A DNA stretch of 64,000 nucleotides, from positions 122,772 through 186,771 of the forward strand of contig JASAMV010006535.1 in NCBI GenBank assembly GCA_030248065.1, written 5' to 3'. This DNA comes from Rhynchonema sp. JSB1_4 (Eukaryota; Nematoda; Chromadorea; Monhysterida; Xyalidae). Made by a program: the position numbers and the translations under genes. Under the pieces are notes generated by a model, which did not search any database, was not told where the DNA came from, and saw nothing but the letters and a program-made list of their open reading frames with translations. Shown piece after piece: positions 1 through 10,400 of this stretch; position 1 is the first letter of the stretch, and every line of letters begins with the position of its first letter.

Positions 1-1318
1 GGTTGTGGACAAGTTAGCATTTTATTTGTTTTCATTCACACAGTATATCGCCAGACGTACCTCCATGTGTATGTTTTCGTTTTATTCTGATTTGCTGTTG
101 TTTTCACAGTAAACCAACTATGTACAGTTACATCAGTACCTGGAATAAATACATGCCGCCTGCCTGGAGTCAGTTCAGTTTTTCACAGTACAGCACGTGT
201 AAAAACAACCAATGTGGGCATTTGGAACAACATTTACATAGGTATTGATATACCAAGCATACATATGTACATAATGGTAGCAGTGCAGAATTGTCAATTG
301 ATGTGTCCAAATGCCTGATGACTCAAACGACGGAACCTATGTAGATCACATCGATTTCCAAGGCCAGCAGCTGTTTCTGCGTTTACCGTATGCCAGGTAC
401 ATAGCCATTACGTCAGGATAATCCATGCCGAGCCTGTCACCTGTACGGTCGGACAACACATGTGTAGCGGATGTGCCCATCCGCGTGCTCTTTACGCTGG
501 TTTAGTGTTTGGCAAGAAAGCTGGGATGTCCCTCCAATGTGCCCAGCTTGTGTGCGTGTGAGGCTGATGCCCGAACCAGCCATGCACTATACACAGACGA
601 TCCACTACGTCAGAACCGGGTAAGTGGGTCCCTCACAGTGCTTGGAGGTTTATGCGTACCCAAAGTGGACAGTATATAGACTAATGGAGTTTAGTGCACC
701 TGAAAGTGTTTGGTGCATATCGAGCAAGGTTGCTGCGTGTGCCTGTGTGTGTCTTCGTGATACGCAGTTTGTTCACTGTTGAAACGAGAGTTTAATTAAA
801 GGCCTGACGCTATCAACAATCTACTTTTCAGAATATTGACCGTCGTGTACCTTAATGTGCGATACATTTCATTATCCTGTAGGTTATGGTACGATATCTG
901 ACATGCAGGAAGCAGGATACTGTTTCTAATGTGGTCAGGAGAACAAGCAAGACATTATTTCAGCCCCTGCGATTTGTTTTGATGCTCCCAAAACCAAGCG
1001 AGAGTTAGCGCTCTGCTTTTCTTCACAAACCGCGCATAATAACAACTTTCGTTTAAATCTTTTTCCAATGTTTATGTACTGGTTCGAGTCCTGTGCTAAT
1101 GGTCGGTGGTTAGTCATGCAACTGTCATTGCTACTCTGAACATGAAATACTGTATAATTGTTATTTTCTGTGTAACTGCATGCAGCTAATGTAGGCATGT
1201 AAGGCCATGCATGGCCGGGCCGGAAGTAGTCCAATCAACTGGCCTTGCAGCATGTGCTTTATGTTCTTAAACGCCGCGTCTGCCACCGTCACGTTTATCC
1301 ACTTAAATTCCTGATGAA
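1..1318. other. no gene seen upstream of the globin
   Basis: No open frame longer than about 100 codons with recognisable content, no RNA gene and no clear repeat was seen here. It may hold the 5' flank or leader of the globin gene, or the tail of a gene outside the window. Confidence 0.4.
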
Positions 1319-2912
1319 ATGGCATCTTTGGGTTCAGAGTTGCACGAACGTTCGTCGAAAATGAATCGTTCAATGTCACTTCGTGCGCACAAACTGACGG
1401 CGTCGCAAGCAACGCTGCTCAAACAATTCTGGCCAACCATCGACCACTATGAAGTCGGCGCTGAAATGTACAGACAGGTTGGTACCGTCGAAGCCGCAGC
1501 TGTACCTCAGTCTCCTCACCGGCATGCACCCGCTGCGACCGGTGTTGACCCCGTTCTTGACTGGTGACATCATCACATCAGCACGCTGTTTGGCTGCCAC
1601 AGTTTTGCACACGGTCGATATTGTCTGCATACTGTATGTTAACGCGTGCTGGCCAGAAAAGTACTGTTAGATACGAACGGTGGCCAGTAAAACAAGTACA
1701 GTACTGGCTGCCCTCCACCTTACATGTATTGATCGGAATGGGCTTCTAATGATCCTTGATTGTGGAGCACGGCGGACACAAAGCAACGCCTGCTCGACCC
1801 GTCTGCTTACACATCACACTCCGAAATTTTGGGGATTGGGTAGTAACTTCTGCTCAATCTTAGAGATTCACTTGACGCAAACTCCGGTGGATCACCCAAA
1901 AGCTGTTCACTGTAACAAAAAAGGGTCGTAATTTTGTCAGGTGTTCATACAACATCCCGAGATCCTGCAATTGTTCGCCGCCATCCGCGACGAAGGACCG
2001 GTGGACGATAATGAAGAGTTCATCAAACAAGTCGCTGTCATCATCGACGTGCGTTTGGTTGATGTTTCATTGTTGAATTGACAAACAATGCGAGCCACGC
2101 ACAGTAGACATCTGGTGCATTCGCAGTGCAGTGACATGACCTGATCTATATGTCCAGGTCGCAGCGCAGGCAGGCAACCACGTTAACTTCGTGTGAGCTT
2201 TGCGGTACGACTTGTGATGTGGCATGGGCATGATTAATGCGAAATAGTAGCGGAAACCACCCATTAACGAAATGAGACTGATTATCAATGCCTTTCCTTC
2301 CAGTACTTCACCGAGGCCATTCAAATGTGCGAAAGTCAGGACTCGTTGATTGCGTTTGCCAACGCCACTGGGCGCAGACATAAAAGGTTAGATGTACTGT
2401 GCTTGGATGTATTATTGGAACTGACAGACCGTTTTGCGTCGGACCGTTCGTGCCCTCGTCCAAACAATGCCCAATTGTTGTGCAGATTTGCCGGCATCCG
2501 TCCCGAGCACTGGTACGCATTCCGATCTGCACTGAAGACATCGATGACTAAATATCTACTCCGTGACGGCCTCGTGACGGCGTCGGAGCGTTGCACGATC
2601 GTGCAGGCGTGGTGCACATTCACAAGCACAATTGTGAACGAAATGAAGATCGGATTCATGGAAGCGGAGCCAAACGACCTGGAGCAGGGCACCACCGACA
2701 CGCTGCAATGTCCGGCCACTAGTCATCAGAACAACTCAATGCCACAACTGAAACATCACGATTCGGAGACATATCTCGAGGTTGAAAGCGAGAAATCGTT
2801 GAGTTTCTTCAAACGAGCCACAAGTCTGAGAATTGGCAAGAAAAAATCGGCGTCCAAATCCCCGAGACGACATCAGAGCTCAACCAGAGCGCCGGAAACA
2901 ACAGGAGAATAA
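1319..2912 (+). CDS. globin-domain protein (nematode GLB-like)
   Basis: Four exons give a continuous frame of 258 residues: 1319-1477, 1941-2048, 2304-2386 and 2486-2912. The first exon ends in MYRQ and the second begins VFIQHPEILQLF, the usual A/B to C helix region of nematode globins. EEFIKQV in exon 2 places a Gln at the distal E7 position. The join of exons 3 and 4 creates ATGRRHKRFAGIRPEHW, where the His of RRH fits the haem-binding F8 position and RPEHW the start of the next helix. After the globin fold, which ends near residue 195, comes a basic tail rich in Ser, Lys and Arg of about 60 residues. The family binds haem and oxygen or acts in redox sensing; the specific role is unknown. 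Reading through the third intron (2387-2485) is also open, but it would insert 33 residues between F8 and the next helix, so the spliced form is preferred. The start is the first Met of the open exon and is less certain. Confidence 0.82.
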
Positions 2913-3119
2913 CGGCACTTGTTCGAACACTGAGAATGGGAATTCTTGTGCCTGCGTTAAACTGTAGCACATCGGGATGGGGTTGTTCATTCTAACGCGG
3001 TCCAAAAATAGTTGCACTAGGTTGATGATGATACACACGAAATGCATGTGAAGGGACTTCAATTGGAGTAAAAATTGGGTACCATAGATTTTCGTCCGGA
3101 TGTTATGGGTCAAGGAGCG

Positions 3120-3560
3120 CCTCCTAATAAGAGCCCATATGGGCACTTTTGTAATTTGGGAAAACCTCCAAATGAGCCCTGGGCTTTCAGTTGGGGGTAA
3201 AAAATTTTTGTGCCCATCGACAAAAATATAAAATGCCTTATTTCGGCCTTATCTCGGCTTCATAGCACGTGCAAATCATGTACAAATGCTTTGAAAGTGA
3301 AGAAAGAAAGTATCCAGAGCAGTGACACACAATATCAGGTCCTGTACTGTGTGTCACTGCTGTCTGGATACTTTCCTTCTTCAGGTACGGTTGGAATGTG
3401 GTTCTGGAACTGTTTTCGAATAAGAGCGCAGGTGGCCTCCTTTGGGAATGTTCCCAATAAGAGCCCTGGGTTCTTATTTGGGATAATGTTTTATTTTCAA
3501 ATCTCAAAACAGATGCAAAGCCCAAAATAAGAGCCCAGGGCCTCTCGGAATTTTCCGGCA
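3120..3560. repeat. short dispersed AATAAGAGCCC repeats
   Basis: The word AATAAGAGC followed by C/G-rich sequence occurs at about 3127, 3420, 3455 and 3526, some in local inverted arrangement. Between them lies a strong hairpin (listed separately). It looks like the remains of a small fold-back repeat. No protein is evident. Confidence 0.5.
3298..3382. repeat. perfect-looking hairpin, 34 bp arms
   Basis: The arms 3298-3331 and 3349-3382 are inverted copies (GAAAGTATCCAGA ... TCTGGATACTTTC, CAGTGACACACA ... TGTGTGTCACTG) with one or two mismatches and a 17 nt loop. Such a stem could be a miRNA-like precursor or the core of a small inverted-repeat element. Nothing else distinguishes these options. 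Confidence 0.6.
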
Positions 3561-3739
3561 CTTTGCTTTCTTCGAAAGGCTTAGCCCTCTATCGTTCACT
3601 AATAATGGAGGCTGGCACAGCAGGACAGTATAATAACTATCACCGTGGTGCCAACTTTCAGCCGAATTTTAGTCCATTCAGATGCTTATCCTCAACCGGT
3701 GTATTATATCTTAACTATATTTGGACCACCTAAGGCCGC

Positions 3740-4640
3740 ACTCTGACATTCAATGCCAGCGGAGAGCGAAAAGTCTTTCTGCGCATTGACATCCTCAACC
3801 GCGTGCCCGACATAACGTTTGAAACATTTTGTTCGATTATCACTGTGATAAAGCCCCACTTGTGCTGAACTTTTCGCTCTCCGCTGGTGTTGGTGGCACT
3901 TTGACTGTATTCAATATCAGAATCCATAAAAAATTTTTTCTGGATGATAAAGCAGGTCGAGGAGCAGATCATCAGTGTCAATTTATATTTTTTCCGTAAC
4001 ATTTTCGCCGACATCGCGTTCACTGTGTTCTGGGGCTCTGGGCAACTCGACAGTAACATCAGCGAAAGGGGTTTGGAAAAATATCAGAGAGCGGCCTTAT
4101 ACTTACTTTACTTCTCAGTTTACTTTGAACATTTTTGAAAATTGTTATATTTATAAAATTACGTCCAACCTTGTCATCGATAGTTATTGTTTTCTTGACA
4201 CTTATACATCATACCATATGTTTACGGATCAGTGCTTTTTCTGTCGTTGAACGTCAGGATAAGCGTTTATGAATAAACGTTTCGCAGAAGGAAGGTGGGA
4301 TGTTCCATTTTATTTTATGGCCGAAGTAGGAGACCCTGTTTGGCGTTAACTTGTTGACTTGAGTAAAGTTCATTCAGCGTGATGGGGATAACGAAGACGA
4401 ACCGAAGTTAATCAAAGCACGGCCCAAAGCTCACCGCGACAGGCTGTATTATGCAGTAGGTCTTGTTCAACCACGAGTACATGAGACACATTTTGAAAGC
4501 TGGATTGGCCAGATCCAATGATGTTCCGGTTACACATGTTTCGAAAACAAAACTCCGAGAATGGGCCGAGAGAGCTGACTGGCCTCAGTTTGTTGCGCGC
4601 TCACGCAAACAGCAACGTTGTTCAACGCACAAATAACCGT
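3740..4640. other. unassigned intergenic stretch
   Basis: Short open frames of about 40 codons occur at 3748-3866 and 4376-4522 on the + strand. A 20 bp inverted repeat (GCCAGCGGAGAGCGAAAAG at about 3755 and its reverse complement at about 3870) flanks the first. This may be a decayed transposon, but no conserved catalytic motif is visible. Confidence 0.3.
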
Positions 4641-4643
4641 GCC

Positions 4644-5068
4644 GGGAAGACTGATTATAAATAAAACGGATTAAACGGATTTTCCGGATTAAACGGATTT
4701 TTGCGTGCTGGAGGGAAGACTGATTATGGACTGGAAAATAAAACGGATTAAACGGAATCCAGCTGTAACTTAGTCCTGAACCAAGACTTGGGCTTAGGCT
4801 TGAGCTCAGGTTTAGGCTTAGGCTTAGGCTCACGTTTGCGCACATATTTAGGGTTGAGCGTTGACTCAGGCTTAAACTTAGGCTTGGGCTTAGGCTGAAT
4901 ACATGCATGGCATGCATAGCACTCGTAATCAGCCTTCCCGGGAAACGGCCCTGGGGGGAAGGCTGATTATGCGGATTCCGTTTGATCCGTTTTATTTTCA
5001 AATCCATAATCAGTCTTCCCCCCAAAGCCTCTGCAGGGTGCACTGATTACAATGGTAATCAGTCTTCC
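4644..5068. mobile_element. fold-back element with TTAGGC tract in its loop
   Basis: The ends are GGGAAGACTGATTA and TAATCAGTCTTCC. A longer internal inverted repeat pairs 4712-4757 with 4971-5018 (AAAATAAAACGGATTAAACGG and its complement). The loop (about 4790-4890) holds degenerate and perfect TTAGGC hexamers, including three in a row near 4812-4830. TTAGGC is the nematode telomere unit. The GAAGACTGATTA word recurs at several points inside. Confidence 0.65.
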
Positions 5069-5237
5069 ATCAACCCAAATAACTGGTTTGGGTGTCAAAA
5101 GGGAATTTACGCACCGACGTGGAGAGCGTGTTTTTTACAAAATGCGTGCGTTTGCGTTTCTCTTTCTTTAGGTGTCGAAGGAACTGGAACAATTGGATGA
5201 ACCCAATTTCTATTTCTAGAACCCAATTGGATCTGGC

Positions 5238-5427
5238 CAGAGGTCGCAATCGGGCCGGCCCGACTTCGGGCCGGGCCGCGATTTTGGGCTTTTGGCTCGG
5301 GCCGGGCCGGAGATTTGGGGGTTCGGGCCGGGGCCGGGCCGGGCCGGAGATTTGGGGGTTCGGGTCGGGCCGGGCCGGGCCGGAGATTTGGGGGCTCGGG
5401 CCGGGCCGGGCCCGATTGCGACCTCTG
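5238..5427. mobile_element. hAT-like MITE with GGCCCG body
   Basis: The termini are CAGAGGTCGCAATCGGGCC and its inverted copy, fitting the CAGNG rule of hAT ends. The element is flanked by GATCTGGC (left) and GATCTAGC (right), an 8-bp duplication with one change. The 190 bp interior is almost only GGCCCG/GGGCCGG words with TTTGGGGG. No coding capacity. It is related to the copies at 47,808 and 50,395. Confidence 0.8.
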
Positions 5428-5644
5428 GATCTAGCCAAGCCAAGCCAAAGCCAGCTTGCAGCTTTCTTCAAAGTTCAAAAACGAGCATTGCCAAAAGTTG
5501 AACGAAAAAGAAATCCAGAATTGGATAACGGCGTTTGGTGATGGTGACCCATTCCAAATTCAAATTCAAATTTTATCTGCACGCTTTCGCAAAGACCTTT
5601 ACACAAGATCCGGAGAAACCCTAAAAAAATGAACATTCCGTTTA

Positions 5645-6074
5645 CCGTAAAAACCTAAATACAGCCCCCCGGAATAGAGCCCGCCCCCCGTAATACAGCC
5701 CCCCCAAAAAGGGGTCAGTGAATTAATAGAGCCCCCGCCGGAATAGAGCCCCCCTAAGTAACATCCCCTATACAGTAGTGTATTAACGCTCGATAGTGGT
5801 GCACAGGTACATTTATGCACGTTTGTTGTTCGTTCAGAGCACATAATACGCCCCTTATTGACGAATAGACACGAATAAATGCGATTACAAGTGAAAAAAC
5901 ATCCATTCAAACCCCTTTTGAGGGTTTTTTGGGGGCATTTCTGGGAACAATTTTTTCAGGTTCGGGTCAGTGAATTAATAGAGCCCCCCGGAATAGAGCC
6001 CCTCGTAATAGAGCCCCCCCCCAAAATGGGGTCAGTGAGTTAATAGAGCCCCCCTTCTATTTAGGTTTTTACGG
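5645..6074. mobile_element. CCGTAAAAACC MITE, TA duplication (430 bp)
   Basis: It begins CCGTAAAAACCTAAATA, ends with the reverse complement, and is flanked by TA on both sides. The subterminal parts are runs of AATAGAGCCCCCC-type words with GGGGTCAGTGAATTAATAG. A central 180 bp A/T-richer core (about 5755-5930) recurs in the copy at 42,568. Confidence 0.8.
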
Positions 6075-6149
6075 TATGTTAATTCTATCTCCCGTTCAAA
6101 GCCGCCCCCCCAGCCAGTGTACTAGTGACAGGCCCAGGTGTGGGAGGTA

Positions 6150-6267
6150 CCGTAAAAACCTAAATAGAAGGGGGGGGGGGCTCTATTAACTCACTGACCA
6201 CATGTTGGGGGGGCTCTATTACGGGGGGGGCTCTATTCCGGGGGGGGCTGTATTTAGGTTTTTACGG
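6150..6267. mobile_element. CCGTAAAAACC MITE, short form (118 bp)
   Basis: It has the same termini and TA flanks as the 5645 element but lacks the central core, leaving essentially two terminal arrays of GGGGGGCTCTATT words. Confidence 0.78.
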
Positions 6268-6299
6268 TAAGTATGATGCGGGGTTGGGACCATGGATTT

Positions 6300-6475
6300 T
6301 TTTTAACCAAATTTAGTAGCTTTTTTGAAAAGCTAGTAAATTTTCAAATTTAGTAGCCTAAAAGCTACTAAATTTTGTATGTTGGCCAAAAAAAGCTAGT
6401 AAATTGGCTTTTCAGCGACAAAAAGCTACTAAATTTTTGATTTTACTAGCTTCTGGCTACTAGCCCATTTTGAAA
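6300..6475. repeat. AGCTACTAAATTT inverted-word cluster
   Basis: AGTAGCTTTTT, AAAAGCTAGTAAATTT and AAAAGCTACTAAATTT occur six or more times in both orientations within 175 bp. A related cluster with GGTAGCAA/TTGCTACC is at 43,865-43,990 and its mirror. Probably a small fold-back repeat. Confidence 0.5.
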
Positions 6476-6765
6476 AAATAAACCCTGGTTGGGACCGGAA
6501 GCGTGAGAGCTGAGAGGTATGATTTTGGTCACTCAAAAAGGCAAAAAAACACCGTTTTTGTGATACAATTTTGGCCAAAAAATGAGGTAAAAATAGTGCT
6601 TTTTCCAAATTTTCGCCGAAAATCGCCCAAAAGTACATATTATGGGTGAACATCGATTTTTGCCTCAAAAAGGCATAAAATTGCTTGTGAGAGGTAAGAT
6701 CTGGAGTTGTGAGAGGTAAGTACTCAATCCGCCCAAACCCCCTCGGGTTTTGTGGCAACTGGTAG

Positions 6766-7129
6766 CAGTGTAGTTCCTGGGGGGTCCCCCCTCGGGTACG
6801 CTATCTCCACCTCAGGTGGTACTACACCCCTAGCTCCCCCTCCGGGTACACTATCTCCCCCAATTTTTGCCTAAAATAGGCATTTTTAGGCCTAAAATGG
6901 GCATTTTTACGCCAAAAATGTGTGATTTTCAGGTCAATGTTCTCAAAAGTCGCCAAAATACCCTTTTTATGAAGAATTTTTTCCAAAAAGGGGCAAAAAT
7001 AGGTCAAATTTTCAACCTCAAGTGACTTTTTCCTGGATTTGGCTCTTCAGGGGGTACAGTACACTATCTCCCCCTCCGAAAGAAACGGAGGGTCCGCTAT
7101 CTCCCCCCTCCGGACCAGGAACTACACTG
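6766..7129. mobile_element. hAT-like MITE, CAGTGTAGTTCCTGG ends
   Basis: The ends are CAGTGTAGTTCCTGG and CCAGGAACTACACTG, and the flanks ACTGGTAG / GCTGGTAG form an 8-bp duplication with one change. The interior has GGTACGCTATCTCCCC words and an A/T-rich core with TTTTTAGGCCTAAAATG. Sister copies lie at 23,020, 36,761 and 62,659. Confidence 0.82.
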
Positions 7130-7428
7130 GCTGGTAGGTAAGTACTGAGAGGGGGTAACCCCCCAACCCCCCTGCCATTACTAGCCCCCAGCTCCAAGCA
7201 CTGTTCGAGAAACACAGATACCCCGCCCTTGAAAGGGGGATCTCCTCCCCAGCCAGCCACTACAGTGCGGTGAAAAGACGCTTTCCCACCCAGCCGCACA
7301 AACTGAATTACATGTTATTCGCACGTAACGCACATCTTGAGCTTTTCTGGTTTCATTTCAGGTGGTGGTAATCGGTGAACTCTGAACTGTCGAGTTTCGA
7401 CAAAAGAAGTAAATTGTGCATCAGATCA

Positions 7429-10400
7429 ATGTCGAATAACATCGGTCTGTTTTCTCGTCACGACCGTGCTGCGGCGGGCATACCGCCACCAGTCTACTCA
7501 ACAGCGGCCTCTTCAAGTTCGGCTATGTATCCTACATTAGGAGGTGAGGTTCTTTTTGGAATTCGATAAGAAACAGTGGTGTGGCTAACCAGGCGGGGCG
7601 GCAACCTACTCTGTACCACCAAAAATCTGGGGCCTGGGGCGGCAACCTACCTACTGTACCGGCCGAGCTGGGGGGCGGGGGAACAAAATTTTTTAGGTCT
7701 AAATATTGGTGAAAATGCACTCTGAACTGCCAATGTGGCGCGTAGCGCGCGATTTTTCGCCCATTTGGAGTGAAAAATACCGATTTTATACCATTTTGAG
7801 CCAAAAATCACAACCTACTGTACCCAGGCTGGAGCGTCAAGGGATGCGAGGGCATTGTGTAACTGTTGTATTTAGCAAATTATTGAAAAAAATTAATTTG
7901 GAGTCCTGCCTACGCCAAGGTTTAGCGGGGTATTCGAGACCATTCGAGTGAACCTACCCACGTGGGGAGGGGACCCATTGAGGCACAGTAATTTCCCCGA
8001 CCAAGGTACACCAGTACACCTAATTTCCCCCCCCCCCCCCCCCGAGTGCGGTACACTAATTTTCTCAGTTTTTAGGCCTAAATGGGCATTTTAACTAAAC
8101 GGTTCAAAACACCAGTTTTGCTGAGAGAAGAATTTTGAGAGAAAATTTTCTTGGAACCAAATGTTTCCGAAGACGCAGAAAGTGACATTTTGGTGTTTAT
8201 TTGTGTGAAAAAACTTGAATTCAGTAACTTGAGCCAAAAATTGCACTAATGATGCAAATGAGCAAATATTTGCCTGTTTTTGATCCACAACTAGGTGTCT
8301 GGTGTCGGTTTTTTTCAAAAACTAGATGTCGGGTGTCGACTTTTTTTCTCAGATGTTGGGTGTCGGGTACTTCCAGATGTCGGGTGTCGGGTACCCCCGA
8401 CCTCTAACCCTAGCGGCAACCTACCTACTATACCGGCCGAGCTAGGGGGGGAACAAAAGTTTTTAGGTCTAAATGTTGGTGAAAATGTGCTCCAAAACGC
8501 TAATTTCGCGCGCAGCGCGCGATTTTTCGCCGGAGTGAAAAATACCGATTTTATACCATTTTGAGCCAAAAGCGCAACTTACTGTACCAGCCACCGGGCG
8601 GTGACGTACCTACTGTACTAGGCTGAAGCGTCAACCTACCTACCTGGGGGGGGGGACCCCCACTCCTCCCCTCCCCCCAGCTGCACCAGTGCTCCCAACG
8701 AAAGTTGTGTGGTACAGTTTACAGTATCTCCCGCTCCCCACCCCCCAAATTGTCAGATGGAGGGTGCAGCATCTCCCCTTTTTGGCCTCAGGGTACAGTA
8801 CCTCCTCCTCCTCAGAGGTAGCCTCCACAGCACTGGTCCGAGCAAGAAAGCTGGCAGCTAGCTGGACTGATTCGGCGCAAGAAAGCTAGCCGGCAGCAGG
8901 GTATCCCGATTTGGTCGCATTGATGTGAAAGTTAAAAACTGTGGTATAAAAACTGGTCGAAATTATGCTAAAATAAGGCTTGACGTACAATTTTTTTAAC
9001 CGGTGTAAAAAAATTTGAGCTTGGCTGTGTGGCGCTGTTTAGAATGTTTTGCCGTGGCAGTTTTTCCAAACTCAGATGGCTGTTTGACTCAGGTACGAAT
9101 GGCGGCGCCCAGATGTATTACGCGTCCACTCAGCCGCCCACCACGATGTCGTACGATTATCCACGTGCGGCGTATCCCAATTTATTGTCATCAACGTCGC
9201 CCCCTCATTCGCCGAGATCGCAGCGAAAATCGCAGACCAGCGGCAGCGCAGGTGAGCACGTTTTCATTCCACGTTGTTTCGCCGGAATTTTAACAATAAA
9301 ACCACCGCCTTTTTCAGCGGCTGCTGGCGGTTATTTCGAGCAGATGGCTGCTATGGGCCTCGGAGTTGGAAAGTTTGTGATGTTCAGTCACTTGCTGCTG
9401 CTGCATACGCCTCGTTATTCAATTCTGATGCTGTTGTGTTCACCGTATTAGTTCACTTCTGTTTAGTTTGCTCGCCGAGAAACTGCTCTCGTATCCGTGT
9501 TTGGTCATTCGGCGTCAATGTCAGGTGAATGCTCGGTCGCACACCAATCATCTCACACCGTTCACGCTGCTGCCAGTCGTCTTCAAAATTCAGCAGAATC
9601 AAGTGCGTGCCTTTTCTTTCCAGAGGAATCACGAAAAATAACTGAAATCGAAACTTTTTAACTGAAAAATATTCGGCATTTGCTTCTGTCTTCAGGGAAC
9701 AGCGGCTTTGTGGAAGGGCGCGACGAGCTCAATACTTGTGCAAGGGATTGGATACGGAATTGAAACCATCGGATCTGACATATTTTTGTTCCCCAAGTTA
9801 GTACGAAATATTGGGTCAGACCAGTGTTTTGTGGCTGGCTTGGATAACTAACAAAATAGTTAAAATTTTCTGCAGAGAAATAACGAGAGATTCGCCATTG
9901 AGTACAGTGGCTCGACATTTCATGCTGAAATCGTTAGTTTTGACTGCGTTGTGCTGACTTCATGATTTCACACTTGATTCAAGGAGCAAATTTTTGTCTC
10001 TCTCCAGATTTACGCACATTGCAACCACCCCGCTCGCTGTTACTGCGTTTGTTGAAAGTGTACAAGTCAGTTTTTTTTGAAAAGTACTCATTCATTTCTC
10101 GGATTTATTCCACCCGACTCAACCATTATTTAAATTTGCAGAGCTCGCTAGCATCTGAGCCGGCTGGTCTATTCGATTTTGTGCGCAACGGCTGGGCTCG
10201 TTGTGTCAACGACGTGATCGGGCCACGGGACGCATCGCGAAGGATTCCGATTTGGTCGTTGGTGCCACCGACACTCGGCTATGGTCTGGCACATTATGTG
10301 CTCGCCAGTGGCACACGCTACACCATATACGAGACAGTCAGGCGGCATATTGTGAGTCGCATACTCGCACGGGGTTTTCTTTCAATAACTTGCACCAAAG

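Noticed and set aside
1081..1093. GGTTCGAGTCC, a tRNA T-arm-like word
   Set aside because: No acceptor stem or D-arm can be drawn around it.
2387..2485. Reading through globin intron 3 as coding
   Set aside because: It is open, but it breaks the globin fold between F8 His and the next helix, whereas splicing restores RFAGIRPEHW.
3748..3866. 40-codon frame that recalls a Harbinger-type transposase segment (TFETFCSIITVIKPHL)
   Set aside because: Too short, no catalytic residues or flanking homologous frames; kept only as an unassigned stretch.
5070..5541. Gly/Pro/Ala/Arg-rich frames of 130-150 codons
   Set aside because: They are translations of the GGCCCG body of a MITE, present on both strands.
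7375..7428. In-frame upstream extension of SLC25A46 exon 1
   Set aside because: The extension begins at a GTG; the first ATG in frame is at 7429.
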